From Bacillota bacterium (lineage in GTDB: Bacteria; Bacillota; Clostridia; Acetivibrionales; DSM-1351), in contig JAEYHZ010000039.1 of assembly GCA_023409265.1 (NCBI GenBank), positions 1 through 64,000 of the forward strand: 64,000 nt of DNA, written 5' to 3'. Shown piece after piece: positions 44,304-53,615 of the stretch. The notes below the pieces were generated by a model. That model was not told the origin of the DNA, ran no database searches, and saw nothing but the letters and a program-made list of their open reading frames with translations. The position numbers and the translations under genes were made by a program. Each line of letters begins with the position of its first letter. Positions within the stretch are counted from its first letter, which is position 1.

Positions 44304-45245
44304 ATGCTTGATTTAAAGAATTGGGCTTTTGAAAATGGATATAAGATAGCATGGGGAAACATTAAATATTTAAATAATGCGTATGAGGAATTTGAATCGC
44401 AATTTATTTCGAACAAACTAAATGAATTGCAGAGCTCTGTTTTCAAGAGTTGGAGGTTTGATAATGAAGCTGGACCGGATTTTAAAACAATTATAATAGT
44501 AGCAGCTTCAGCATACAGAATGACACGAGAAATTATTTTCAATTTTAATGGAACGGAAATTGCTGCTTTAATGCCTCCGTTTTATGATAATTTCGAAGTT
44601 GAGAAAGAATTCGATACTCAAATTGAAGCCAGACTATCTCAATATATTAAAAGTTATGGCTGTGAAATCAAAAGATTATCCGGACCTCTAAAGAATTTAT
44701 CTGCCCAACTTGGACTGGGGAAATATGGACGCAACAACCTTATTTATGTTGATAAATTTGGAAGTTACTCAAGACTTATTGGTTTTGTAACAAATGAAAG
44801 ACTTACACCCGAAATATACCCCGGGGTTATTGAGAATAAAAATATACTTGACAGTTGTAAAAAATGCGATTTATGTAGTAGAAACTGCCCAACTCAGGCT
44901 ATATGTAAGGATGAATTTCAACTTCATGTGGATGATTGCCTTGCATATCTGAATGAAAAGCCGGAGGATTGGACAGAGAGTATTAAGAATATAAAGCAGC
45001 ATTATTTAGTAGGATGTTTGAATTGTCAATATATATGTCCTCACAATAAGGGTATTACAGAGAATGGTTCTACTACTTCTGTGTATTTTAACGAATATGA
45101 GACAGACTTTATTATGGGAAAGAGTAAAAATACTTCTAAAGATATTATCGCATCGGCTTTTGAAAAACTCAATAAAGCCGGATTGTCCAGATACAAGGAA
45201 TATATACTTCGTAACATCCGGATCTATATAAAAAATTCATCATGA
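44304..45245 (+). CDS. QueG-like double-cluster 4Fe-4S protein
   Basis: 313 residues. Two 4Fe-4S motifs are visible: CKKCDLCSRNCPTQAIC near 188 and GCLNCQYICPHN near 232. They resemble epoxyqueuosine reductase QueG, and the LGKYGRNNLIY segment matches the QueG region LGWIGKNTLL. The N-terminal DUF1730 part is divergent, so it may reduce another substrate. No queuosine genes are adjacent. The preceding gene is a WYL regulator with about 90 bp between them. Confidence 0.75.
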   Translation: MLDLKNWAFENGYKIAWGNIKYLNNAYEEFESQFISNKLNELQSSVFKSWRFDNEAGPDFKTIIIVAASAYRMTREIIFNFNGTEIAALMPPFYDNFEVEKEFDTQIEARLSQYIKSYGCEIKRLSGPLKNLSAQLGLGKYGRNNLIYVDKFGSYSRLIGFVTNERLTPEIYPGVIENKNILDSCKKCDLCSRNCPTQAICKDEFQLHVDDCLAYLNEKPEDWTESIKNIKQHYLVGCLNCQYICPHNKGITENGSTTSVYFNEYETDFIMGKSKNTSKDIIASAFEKLNKAGLSRYKEYILRNIRIYIKNSS

Positions 45246-45310
45246 GCAATACGATGATTATGATTTTTCAGGGAAACGCTAGGCACTTTCCAATATTTTC
45301 ATAAATAGCG

Positions 45311-45339
45311 TTGCATTTATTAGATATAATATATATAAT
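45311..45339 (+). promoter_or_regulatory. Sigma-A promoter of the ileS T-box transcript
   Basis: TTGCAT (45311-45316), 17-bp spacer, TATAAT (45334-45339), about 20 bp before the T-box stem I. Confidence 0.8.
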
Positions 45340-45357
45340 GTATTAAAAGTAAAAAAG

Positions 45358-45592
45358 GCAATGACAGCGACATTAGTAAATTCTTGAAAGTCACAGCGAA
45401 TCGGGAAACGGTGCAAGCCCGATACAATTAGAGATTTATGAAAATCACGCTTGAGCTTCAGACCGAATTTTCCGGTAGGTTCTGACGGGTTTCCACCGTT
45501 AAAAGGAACGCATATGATGGTATGTCGTAATAGGTGGTTTAACGCAAGCTTTGGCTTTCGTCCTGTTTACGGGCGGAAGCCTTTTGTATTTT
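45358..45592 (+). ncRNA. T-box leader of ileS
   Basis: Stem I reads GCGACATTAGTAAATTC (with the AGTA loop-E strand), AATCGGG...GCAAGCCCGAT (the distal stem), and on its 3' side ATGAAAATCACGC: the specifier is ATC (Ile) followed by A. The antiterminator core is TAATAGGTGGTTTAACGC, followed by the terminator hairpin GGCTTTCGTCC...GGGCGGAAGCC and TTTT. It controls the isoleucyl-tRNA synthetase about 120 bp downstream. Confidence 0.92.
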
Positions 45593-45633
45593 CCACCTCC
45601 GATTTACCAAATGTATTTAAGGAGGTGATGGGA

Positions 45634-45789
45634 ATGATTGAGGGAGATATTAGCGACATTAGTGATATTTGCAATACAAGAAGTATCTTAAAATCATTCT
45701 TAAGGAGGAGTTTATATGCAAAACAGCGAGCAAAAACCAAATTTTATAAAAATGGAGCACGATATACTTCATTTTTGGAAAGAAAATGA
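45634..45789 (+). CDS. Ile-rich leader open reading frame overlapping ileS
   Basis: 51 codons with AAGGAGG eight bases before the ATG. It starts MIEGDISDISDICNTRSI, five isoleucines within 18 residues, followed by a basic stretch that overlaps the first 74 nt of ileS in another frame. The ribosome binding site is as good as that of ileS. It may be a real leader peptide that couples ileS translation to isoleucyl-tRNA supply, or just the by-product of a second SD. No homologue is known to me. Confidence 0.35.
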   Translation: MIEGDISDISDICNTRSILKSFLRRSLYAKQRAKTKFYKNGARYTSFLERK

Positions 45790-48700
45790 CTGCTTTAACA
45801 AACTGGTTTATAAGAACAAGAACAATATGCCTTTCCGGTTTCTTGACGGTCCAATAACCGCTAACAATCCTATGGGTATCCATCACGCCTGGGGACGGAG
45901 TATTAAAGACATTTTTCTTCGCTATAAAGCGATGAATGGCTTTTCCTGCCTCTATAGAAACGGGTTTGATACACAGGGACTATGGGTGGAGGTGGAGGTT
46001 GAAAAGGAACTTGGTTTCAGGGACAAAAAAGATATTGAAAACTATGGAACTGATAAATTTACCAGGAAATGTCTGGAGAGGATACACCGATTTTCACGCA
46101 TAATAACAGAGCAATCCAAGCGTCTTGGACAGTGGATGGACTGGGAAAACTCATATTTTACCCATACCGATGAAAATATTACGGCAATCTGGCATTTTTT
46201 GAAAGTTTGCCATGAAAACAATTGGATTACAAAATCACATAAGCCAATGCCATGGTGTCCAAGATGCGGCACCTCACTGTCAGAACATGAAATGTCGGGA
46301 TCTTACAAAGAAGTAGAACATACGGCAGTATTTGCGAGGCTGCCTCTGATCGAGGAGAATTATGATATTCTTGTTTGGACAACAACACCCTGGACTCTTT
46401 CTGCCAATACAGCTCTTGCGGTAAACCCCGGGATTGAATATGCATTAGTGGACTGCGGTAATAATCAACGTCCTGTTATAACTGCTGCAAATACTGTTAA
46501 AACCCTTTTTGGTAAAAACAATGTAATACGGCTTTTTAAAGGAAGTGAGCTTATAGGCTTGCAATATGAAACTTTTTTCCCCTTTCTTTCTGTTCAAAAA
46601 GACGTTGACCATAAAATCATACCCTGGAATGACGTATCTGCCGACGAAGGCTGTGGCATAGTTCATATAGCACCCGGCTGCGGTACAGAAGATTTTGAAC
46701 TCGGTAAAACATTTAACCTGCCTGAAATCTGTCCTGTTAATGAATCAGGTTTGTTTTACGATAATTATGATTTTCTTTCAGGCTTGGAAGCGTCAAAGGC
46801 TGCTTATGTTGTATTTGATAAATTATCAGAACAAGGTAAGCTATATAAAACTCATAAATACAAGCATAGCTATCCGGTGTGTTGGAGATGCAAAACTGAT
46901 GTACTTTTCCGACTTGTTAATGAGTGGTATATCAAAACTGATGAAATAAAGCCAAAGCTTATTGATGCAGCCCAAAAAGTAAAATGGGAGCCCGAATATA
47001 TTGGTAAGCGTATGAATGACTGGCTGGAAAACATGGGAGATTGGAATATATCAAGGAAACGCTTTTATGGGCTTCCTCTCCCCTTCTATCCGTGTAAAAA
47101 TTGCGGACAGCTGACAGTTATTGGTTCAAAAGACGAGCTGAGAGAATTAGGTGGGTCGGAGGTCGATGGTTTGCCAGAACTTCACCGCCCCTGGATTGAT
47201 TCAGTTGAGATTAACTGTCCGGCTTGTAAAAGCAAGGTTTCACGAGTAACGGAAGTCGGAGATGTATGGCTTGATGCAGGGATTACCCCCTTCTCTACTC
47301 TTGGATATTTTACGGATAGAACTGATTGGGAAAGAAACTTCCCTGCTGAATGGGTTACCGAGATGCGTGAACAGGTAAGACTTTGGTTTTACTCTCTTCT
47401 ATTTATGAGTGTAACTCTTACAGGAAAAGCACCTTATGAAAGGGTACTTGCATATAACAGTGTAGTTGCCGAAGATGGGACCAAATTTTCAAAAACCGGT
47501 TTCATGATAAAATTTGATGAAGCTTCTGAAAGAATAGGTGCAGACACAATCCGATATCTTTTTGCAGGTGCAAACACAGCAAGTGACGTTCGTTTTGGTT
47601 TTTCTCTGGGAGATGAAGCCAGGCGTAAATTATTATCATTTTATAATGTTTACACCTTTTTCATGACCTATTCAGCTATTGATAATCCTGATTTATCCTC
47701 AGTAAACGGGAATCCAAATGAAAATAAAAACATTACTGACAAATGGCTTGATAACCGTATAAAAAGCTTCTTAAAAGCCGCTGAAACAAACTACAACAAC
47801 TTCGATACAGCTGAACTTGTCAAAGAGTTTGAATTTTGCATTGATGATATCTCCAATTGGTACATTCGCATTAATCGTAGAAGGTTTTGGAAACAAGAGC
47901 ACGACAGTAATAAATCAGCTGCATATGTTAGTCTTTTTACTGCTATAAAATTATTAATTCAGGTAATGTCACCGGTTATTCCGTTTCTCACTGAATATAT
48001 GTGGCAGAACATGGTTAAGCGCTATGATAATGCAGCAGAGGTTTCAGTACATCTGTCAAATTTCCCCGCTTTCCACGGAGATATAGAACGAGGAATACTT
48101 TCTGATACAAGAGCGGTAAGAGAATTAATTTCAACAGCACTAAAATTGAGGAATGAAAAACAGATTAAAATAAAGCAGCCCTTATCCGTAATGTATATAA
48201 AGGGTAATAAGCTTAAAAATGCTGTTCTAAGCATGTTTGATATTATAAAAGATGAGCTGAATGTAAAGTCAATTGTTTTCTTGGATAACTTTGATGAATT
48301 GTATAACAAGCGCTTATCCTTAAATTTCAAAACAGCAGGAAGGGTATTAAAGGAAGATTCGCAGCTTGTTAAAGGAACTCTTACCATGCTAATGCAGGAT
48401 AAAATGAATATCTGTATTGAAGCTTTTGAAAAAAATCTTCCGGTGCATATACCCGGATATAATAAGATGCTTTCATCAGAGCTGTTTACCCTTGAAACCT
48501 CATTTAAGAATAATTTTGTGATAACCGAAAATAATGAGTTTTCTGTGGCATTGGATATTGCTCTTGATGAAAAGCTTATATACGAGGGTTTATACCGTGA
48601 GTTGCTGCGACATTGTCAGGTATTAAGAAAAGAAGCAGGCTTTAATGTTGAAGAACGAATTAAACTGGCTATTTCATCTGAAAGTGATGAAGTAAACACT

Positions 48701-48847
48701 ATTTTAATAAAGTATTATGATGAAATTGTGACTGAGACGCTTGCTCTCTCAATTGAAAAGAAACTAATAAATCCAAAATATGAAAAAAAAATTGTTGTAG
48801 CTGACTTCCATGTAGTACTGCAAATATGTGGAGAAAAGGACAGCTAG
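45716..48847 (+). CDS. ileS: Isoleucyl-tRNA synthetase (eukaryote-like / type 2 lineage)
   Basis: 1043 residues. The signature region reads ITANNPMGIHHAWGRSIKD, in place of the canonical HIGH, followed by NGFDTQGLWVEVEVEKELGF; the KMSKS loop is GTKFSKT. The editing CP1 domain and zinc motifs (PWCPRCGTSLSEHE, YPCKNCGQ, CPACKSK) are present and the C-terminal anticodon region is complete. This build belongs to the second, eukaryal-like IleRS lineage, some of which resist mupirocin. The start at 45716 has AAGGAGGAG five bases upstream. It has its own promoter and T-box, and is likely a paralogue of a housekeeping ileS elsewhere. Confidence 0.93.
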   Translation: MQNSEQKPNFIKMEHDILHFWKENDCFNKLVYKNKNNMPFRFLDGPITANNPMGIHHAWGRSIKDIFLRYKAMNGFSCLYRNGFDTQGLWVEVEVEKELGFRDKKDIENYGTDKFTRKCLERIHRFSRIITEQSKRLGQWMDWENSYFTHTDENITAIWHFLKVCHENNWITKSHKPMPWCPRCGTSLSEHEMSGSYKEVEHTAVFARLPLIEENYDILVWTTTPWTLSANTALAVNPGIEYALVDCGNNQRPVITAANTVKTLFGKNNVIRLFKGSELIGLQYETFFPFLSVQKDVDHKIIPWNDVSADEGCGIVHIAPGCGTEDFELGKTFNLPEICPVNESGLFYDNYDFLSGLEASKAAYVVFDKLSEQGKLYKTHKYKHSYPVCWRCKTDVLFRLVNEWYIKTDEIKPKLIDAAQKVKWEPEYIGKRMNDWLENMGDWNISRKRFYGLPLPFYPCKNCGQLTVIGSKDELRELGGSEVDGLPELHRPWIDSVEINCPACKSKVSRVTEVGDVWLDAGITPFSTLGYFTDRTDWERNFPAEWVTEMREQVRLWFYSLLFMSVTLTGKAPYERVLAYNSVVAEDGTKFSKTGFMIKFDEASERIGADTIRYLFAGANTASDVRFGFSLGDEARRKLLSFYNVYTFFMTYSAIDNPDLSSVNGNPNENKNITDKWLDNRIKSFLKAAETNYNNFDTAELVKEFEFCIDDISNWYIRINRRRFWKQEHDSNKSAAYVSLFTAIKLLIQVMSPVIPFLTEYMWQNMVKRYDNAAEVSVHLSNFPAFHGDIERGILSDTRAVRELISTALKLRNEKQIKIKQPLSVMYIKGNKLKNAVLSMFDIIKDELNVKSIVFLDNFDELYNKRLSLNFKTAGRVLKEDSQLVKGTLTMLMQDKMNICIEAFEKNLPVHIPGYNKMLSSELFTLETSFKNNFVITENNEFSVALDIALDEKLIYEGLYRELLRHCQVLRKEAGFNVEERIKLAISSESDEVNTILIKYYDEIVTETLALSIEKKLINPKYEKKIVVADFHVVLQICGEKDS

Positions 48848-48878
48848 CCTCCGGACATATATACCGCAATTACTGTTA

Positions 48879-48916
48879 GAAGGCCCTGTTTCCTGGAGTA
48901 CAGGGCCTTCTTATTA
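48879..48916. terminator. Bidirectional terminator after ileS
   Basis: GAAGGCCCTGT / ACAGGGCCTTC, a perfect 11-bp stem with a 10-base loop, followed by TTATTATTT. It lies between ileS and the convergent membrane-protein gene. Confidence 0.9.
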
Positions 48917-48965
48917 TTTATCCATACTGGATTTTGCATTTATCACATTTTGATTTAATAAGCTT

Positions 48966-49283
48966 TTAAATTATCAAGTGTCCCGCAATCCCCATAAGCG
49001 TACCCAGTACAATCGACATTACTACCATTGGCGGAACTGATTTTTTATCCTCCCTGGAAACTATAATGATAACCGGAAGGGCCAGTGCCAAAGTAATGAC
49101 TCCACCTTTAAGCCACCATACCATTACAAATAATTCCGTATTAAAAATAATAAAAGGCATTATAAAGTAAAATACAAACGCAGAAAAAATTGCATACTTA
49201 TCAAGCTTCATTTTTATCATTGGTAAAATATCAATTACTCCTGCGATTATACCAATGAGTGCTGTTAATAAAATGGTTATCAT
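48966..49283 (-). CDS. Small membrane protein
   Basis: 105 residues with about three hydrophobic segments (MITILLTALIGIIAGVIDIL; AFVFYFIMPFIIFNTELFV; GVITLALALPVIIIV). No family is recognised. It overlaps the preceding Cys-rich gene by four bases (ATGA), so the two are translationally coupled; last gene of the sigma operon. Confidence 0.7.
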   Translation of the reverse strand: MITILLTALIGIIAGVIDILPMIKMKLDKYAIFSAFVFYFIMPFIIFNTELFVMVWWLKGGVITLALALPVIIIVSREDKKSVPPMVVMSIVLGTLMGIAGHLII

Positions 49284-49642
49284 AATATTGATTCCTCCTT
49301 GAATTTTGAATTACAAGCCATGCATACAACTTCGCATTTGTAGTCTTTCAAACTTTTCTCAACAACTGTGAGAAGCGGAGATTGATCAGCAGGACAGCAC
49401 AATCTGTTTTTAATTTTAATTAAATGGTCCTGGCTTTCCCCAGGAGGATTATCATCTGCAAAGGAAATGTAAACACTGCCGCACTGACCACAATTGCATT
49501 GATAATCAAGTTTAAAGCTTTTATATGTAATATAGCAAAGATAGCCAATAGTCTTATTACATCCCTCACAATATATCCAACCGCCATATCCGCTTGCCAG
49601 TCTCGTGTTTGTTAACTCCTTAATTTCTGGTGTTCTTGACAC
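49280..49642 (-). CDS. Cys-rich zinc-ribbon-like protein
   Basis: About 120 residues from the GTG at 49642 (GGGGG seven bases upstream; the frame could be extended to a TTG at 49669 without an SD). Cysteine pairs CEGC, CNCGQC, CC and CMAC suggest two zinc ribbons. No family is recognised. It follows the sigma factor by 16 bp. Possible roles are partner or regulator of the sigma factor, or a redox sensor; neither is shown by the sequence. Confidence 0.65.
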   Translation of the reverse strand: MSRTPEIKELTNTRLASGYGGWIYCEGCNKTIGYLCYITYKSFKLDYQCNCGQCGSVYISFADDNPPGESQDHLIKIKNRLCCPADQSPLLTVVEKSLKDYKCEVVCMACNSKFKEESIL

Positions 49643-49658
49643 TTTACTACCCCCTTTT

Positions 49659-50501
49659 TTAAGCTTCAATTTTTATAATGTTCATATTATCGGATCTCAA
49701 CAGTTTTTTAATAAAATCCTTTATAATTTGTGTGGAACGATACTTAGGTAATTCAGCAAAAACAAAGGATAACTCGTCCATTTTTTCCATTGCCTGTCTA
49801 ACTCCAAAAGTTACATGGTCATCAAGCTTTTTCATATTGGAATATTCCAGGTTATTAAGGTTAAGCCTGTGGCTTTGAATTGCATAACCAACACGTTTTC
49901 GACAGTTGCATTTCCCAGTCTCGGTCAAACCGCAATACTCACCGAGAAAATCTCCCATTTTTTTTCGAATCCGTGAAAGTCTTTGGCGATATGCTTCTGA
50001 TGTGATACCTAAAATCTCACCGCAGATTTTACTGTCTGCCTTAAACATGATACCTAATACATAGATACAGCGGCTTTCAGGGTCAAGACACTGCAGCATA
50101 ACATTCGTGCATGACATTTTTAACTCCTCAGCCAATAATTCTTCATTTACATTTTGTAATAAATCTTCGGTGTTTTCTATAAAACCTTTTTCGATATCAG
50201 CTCCATAAAACTCAAAATCAAGTGGTCTTTTTGCAAACATGGACTTTTTGTAATTGATCAGATAATTTGTTGCTATCTGATATACCCAGGTGGAAAATGT
50301 GCTCTCTTTCCGAAAGGTTGATAACTGCGTTATGATACGGATAATAATTTCCTGTGCAGCGTCTTCTGCATCATGGATAGTTCCAAGCATCCGGAGGGAT
50401 AGATTGTAAATTAAATCCTCAACACTTACAATCAGCTTTTCCAATGACTCTTTATCACCGTTGACAGCTTTATCCACCAGGATAAATGTTTCATCCTTCA
50501 T
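49659..50501 (-). CDS. ECF-type RNA polymerase sigma factor with C-terminal extension
   Basis: 280 residues. Sigma-2: MLGTIHDAEDAAQEIIIRI then TFSTWVYQIATNYL; sigma-4: KADSKICGEILGITSEAYRQRLSRIRKKM. Canonical ECF factors stop near residue 190; here about 85 residues follow with CGLTETGKCNCRKRV at the start, then a helical stretch. This tail could be a zinc-binding or autoregulatory segment. GGGAATT precedes the ATG. First gene of a three-gene operon with a Cys-rich protein and a small membrane protein. No classical anti-sigma with a HCXXC motif is seen. Confidence 0.88.
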   Translation of the reverse strand: MKDETFILVDKAVNGDKESLEKLIVSVEDLIYNLSLRMLGTIHDAEDAAQEIIIRIITQLSTFRKESTFSTWVYQIATNYLINYKKSMFAKRPLDFEFYGADIEKGFIENTEDLLQNVNEELLAEELKMSCTNVMLQCLDPESRCIYVLGIMFKADSKICGEILGITSEAYRQRLSRIRKKMGDFLGEYCGLTETGKCNCRKRVGYAIQSHRLNLNNLEYSNMKKLDDHVTFGVRQAMEKMDELSFVFAELPKYRSTQIIKDFIKKLLRSDNMNIIKIEA

Positions 50502-50896
50502 GTTAATTCCCTGTATGATGAACTCCCAAGATAATCCATCATACTTATCCTTTCATAATAATTTTTATTTTAATCAATATAATTTTAAATAATCAATTTT
50601 TGCTGCTGAGAATTTGTTAGCTCATTTTTAAATTGATTATACTCTTTAAATTGATTATACATTAAATTAGACAAGTTAAGGTTATTGATTGTGACAGGTA
50701 ATGGAAACTTTTTTCTCATCAGGCCAAACCCTGCTATATCCCGGTTATCTGGCGGAATAACTGATTGACTTTTCACAGCATCAGAGCGATAATGGTTATA
50801 TCATTTTGTGGGAATTTCTGCATAAAAGATATTGCACTTTGTCTTTACTTGAAATCTGTAATTAATTCTTCTGAAAATATGTATTGAGGATATTGA
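50502..50896. other. Intergenic region with an 18-bp tandem repeat
   Basis: At 50625-50660 the unit T(C/T)TTTAAATTGATTATAC occurs twice in tandem. A 63-codon minus-strand frame crosses it, but it has no ribosome binding site and I do not count it as a gene. No RNA or promoter is recognised with confidence. Confidence 0.45.
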
Positions 50897-51769
50897 ATGT
50901 TTAAACTTAATAACCTTTATCACCCGGTCACTGCCCAGCCATTTTTAAAAGACGAAACCTATGTTGAGATTCAACCATGTGAGGCACTAAAACCCTACGT
51001 ATGCTGCTTTTGGGGTATGCCACAACCGTATTCAGGCCATATTTCAATTCAAGCAAAGGATAAGCTTGTAGTACCTGACACTTGCATGGATATAATCTAT
51101 AATATTAATACTGATAAAAATGAGATTACTGACTTATTTGCCGGAATAAGTGATACCACCTTCAAAGATAACGCAGATAATGTTACATCTCCAACATCTT
51201 GCTTTGCCATTAGGTTCTACTGCTGGGCTGTACCTTTGTTTTCCGGAAGTTCTATGAAACACACTCATAACGCATTCATTGGAGCTGAGGCTTATTTCAA
51301 AGACTTCAAACGTGATTTGCATAATATACTGATTGGCAATCAGTTAATTGTTGATAGAGTTGATAAGGTTGAACAGTATCTCATAAAAAAGTTAAACCTG
51401 GACAAACAGAACAATAATGTTATGAATGCAATTTATAGAATTTTAGTGTCCAAAGGTACGTCAAATATTTCTGAATTGACCGGTTTTACCGGTGTGAGCC
51501 AAAGGCAGCTCGAGAGATTGTTTCTGGAATATGTAGGTGTTTCCCCTAAAAAACTTTCATGTCTTGTTCGCTACCAGTATCTCTGGCAGGATATTTTATT
51601 CAATGGAAACTTTAATTTTCAGGATGGTGTTTTCAAATATGGATATACTGATCAATCACATTTGATAAACGATTTCAGAAAATATCATACAATGTCACCC
51701 ATAGATGCAAAAATGTTTGCTTATGTTAAAAGTGACGTCGATTTATTACAATACAACATAAACAGATAA
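50897..51769 (+). CDS. AraC-family transcriptional regulator (DUF6597 N-terminal domain)
   Basis: 290 residues. N-terminal sensor domain with YVEIQPCEALKPYVCCFWG and VVPDTCMDIIYN is the DUF6597 type; the C-terminal double HTH reads ISELTGFTGVSQRQLERLFLEYVGVSPKKL and GYTDQSHLINDFRKYHTMSP. Effector unknown. It precedes a PhnB-like gene on the same strand by about 130 bp, and is likely its regulator (inference). Confidence 0.9.
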   Translation: MFKLNNLYHPVTAQPFLKDETYVEIQPCEALKPYVCCFWGMPQPYSGHISIQAKDKLVVPDTCMDIIYNINTDKNEITDLFAGISDTTFKDNADNVTSPTSCFAIRFYCWAVPLFSGSSMKHTHNAFIGAEAYFKDFKRDLHNILIGNQLIVDRVDKVEQYLIKKLNLDKQNNNVMNAIYRILVSKGTSNISELTGFTGVSQRQLERLFLEYVGVSPKKLSCLVRYQYLWQDILFNGNFNFQDGVFKYGYTDQSHLINDFRKYHTMSPIDAKMFAYVKSDVDLLQYNINR

Positions 51770-51899
51770 TGATAAAATATCCTAAATTCCATTCATGGAT
51801 CATATTCTGAGAAAAAAGCGTATCTGGCCTCAGGATATATCTTATTGGAGTCGTTGTAGATTTTCAGCTTGAGAACAAAATAGAAAGAGGGTGGCTTTG

Positions 51900-52274
51900 A
51901 TGAAAAGAGTTTTTATGCAGATCTACACCAAAGGCAGTGCTGAGGCAATTGAACTTTACAAGGAAGCTTTTGATGCAGTTCTGGGATACCATGAAAAACA
52001 TCCTGACGGCACATACATGCACACGGAGCTTGATATATGCGGTCACGTAATTGCGGTGGGTGAAGATATTGACGGCAGCAATCAACGGGTTACCGGAAAT
52101 ACCATGCAGTTTTGTCTCCATTTCGGAGATGGCGAGGAGGATAAAGTCCGAAAAGCCTATGCAGTTTTAAAAGAAGGCGGCAAAATAAACGTACCGTTGG
52201 GTCCTTGTATTTTCAGCCCCTGCATGACAGACGTCATTGACCGGTTCGGCGTTCGGTGGTGCCTTTTTGTGTAA
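51900..52274 (+). CDS. VOC-fold protein (PhnB-like)
   Basis: About 124 residues from the ATG at 51900, with GAGGGTGG five bases upstream. Starts KRVFMQIYTKGSAEAIELYKEAF, then TYMHTELDICGHVIAV and FCLHFGDGE, ending DRFGVRWCLFV. It shares its fold type with the gene at 37466-37864 but not close sequence. Function not predictable. It follows the AraC regulator. Confidence 0.8.
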   Translation: MKRVFMQIYTKGSAEAIELYKEAFDAVLGYHEKHPDGTYMHTELDICGHVIAVGEDIDGSNQRVTGNTMQFCLHFGDGEEDKVRKAYAVLKEGGKINVPLGPCIFSPCMTDVIDRFGVRWCLFV

Positions 52275-52350
52275 AAATATTAAATACAATAATGTGATGC
52301 AGACTTTTCAATACAGATGTTAGTTCGTTAAAAATTTGTGAGGTGAGCTT

Positions 52351-53322
52351 ATGAAGAAATTGTCATTAAAGGATTATAGGGAAATCAGGTCATGGATGTA
52401 TCGTAACGCAAGACCCATCGAACTGGCAATATGGCAGTATTACTTTGAAAATGGAAGTAAGGAAGCCGTGCTGTCTGACTTATCATTTTACCAGAATGAG
52501 GATGGCGGATTTGGACATGCTCTTGAAGCAGACAGCTGGAATCCAAATTCATCACCTTATACAACATTGAGGGCAATAAATATTTTACAAGGGATTAACT
52601 TTACCGATAAACAGCATCCCATTATGCAAGGAATATTCAAATTCCTCGAAAGTTATGCTTATTGCACTGAAAACGGATGGAATTTCAATATACCAACTAA
52701 TGATGACCATGCTCATGCCCCATGGTGGACATACAATATTGAAGCCAATGAATTTGAGGGCATAGGAGTAACCGCTGGGATAGTTAGCTTCATATTTATG
52801 AATACTGATAAAGATTCAGAAATATTCAAAAAGGCTTTATCTCTTTCTGATGTCATCTTAGGAAAACTCAACGCAGCTGATAAATATGGAGAAATGGGCA
52901 TTGGAGGGTTTTGTGTATTAATTGATGCTATAGAAAAAGCAGGGTTAACATGGCGCTTCGACTATGACGATCTTACCGGAAAAATAAAAAAACTTGTACA
53001 TGATTCCATAGAGAGAGATACATCCAAATGGGCATATTATACTCGAAGACCTTCAGATTATATAAACTCCCCCGAAAGTATCTTTTACCAGGATAACGAG
53101 GAAATTGTGGCAAAAGAGCTTGATTATCTCATTGATACAAGACCACAAAAAGGGGTTTGGAATATAACCTGGAGCTGGTTTGAAAATTATGAAAAATACG
53201 CAAAGGAATTTGCTATAAGCGAAAACTGGTGGAAAGCAAGTATTGCTATTGATAAGATAAATTTTTTAAAAAACTTTAACAGGTTGGAGGAATTTAATAA
53301 TCAAGAACCCGGAGGCTTTTGA
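52351..53322 (+). CDS. Hypothetical protein with prenyltransferase/squalene-oxidase-like repeats
   Basis: 323 residues. QNEDGGFGHALEAD is the QxxDGGF repeat of alpha/alpha-barrel terpenoid cyclase and prenyltransferase folds. There is no DxDD or DxxxD catalytic motif that I can see, so it may be a non-catalytic relative. AGGTGAG lies upstream of the ATG. The gene follows the VOC gene by about 75 bp and has no recognisable partner. Confidence 0.6.
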   Translation: MKKLSLKDYREIRSWMYRNARPIELAIWQYYFENGSKEAVLSDLSFYQNEDGGFGHALEADSWNPNSSPYTTLRAINILQGINFTDKQHPIMQGIFKFLESYAYCTENGWNFNIPTNDDHAHAPWWTYNIEANEFEGIGVTAGIVSFIFMNTDKDSEIFKKALSLSDVILGKLNAADKYGEMGIGGFCVLIDAIEKAGLTWRFDYDDLTGKIKKLVHDSIERDTSKWAYYTRRPSDYINSPESIFYQDNEEIVAKELDYLIDTRPQKGVWNITWSWFENYEKYAKEFAISENWWKASIAIDKINFLKNFNRLEEFNNQEPGGF

Positions 53323-53615
53323 TAAAGGAGAAATCCTTCAATATAATTTAAGCACAGCATGTTGGGAGATAGTATCCGTCTAACTCCCAATATGCGTACT
53401 CCAGTCCCTTTGAATATTTAAATTATTTAGGGTAAATTCCCTATATAATATCAGTAAAAATAAATCGAATTTTTAAAACCATTTATTTTCAGTCAGCAAA
53501 AAATATTATTTTTCTGTCCCTTTTCCCCCCCAAAACAACCGTTAAAATCATAGATTAATTTAATGTTGCTTTAACAAAAATTGAATAGCGCTTTTAAACT
53601 TAACTCATTGTTTGT
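53323..53615. other. Non-coding gap
   Basis: About 290 bp of A/T-rich sequence with a short C-run near 53523. I recognise no gene or RNA. Confidence 0.4.

Noticed and set aside
50585..50776. 63-residue minus-strand frame
   Set aside because: GTG start without a ribosome binding site, crosses a tandem repeat, no recognised motif.
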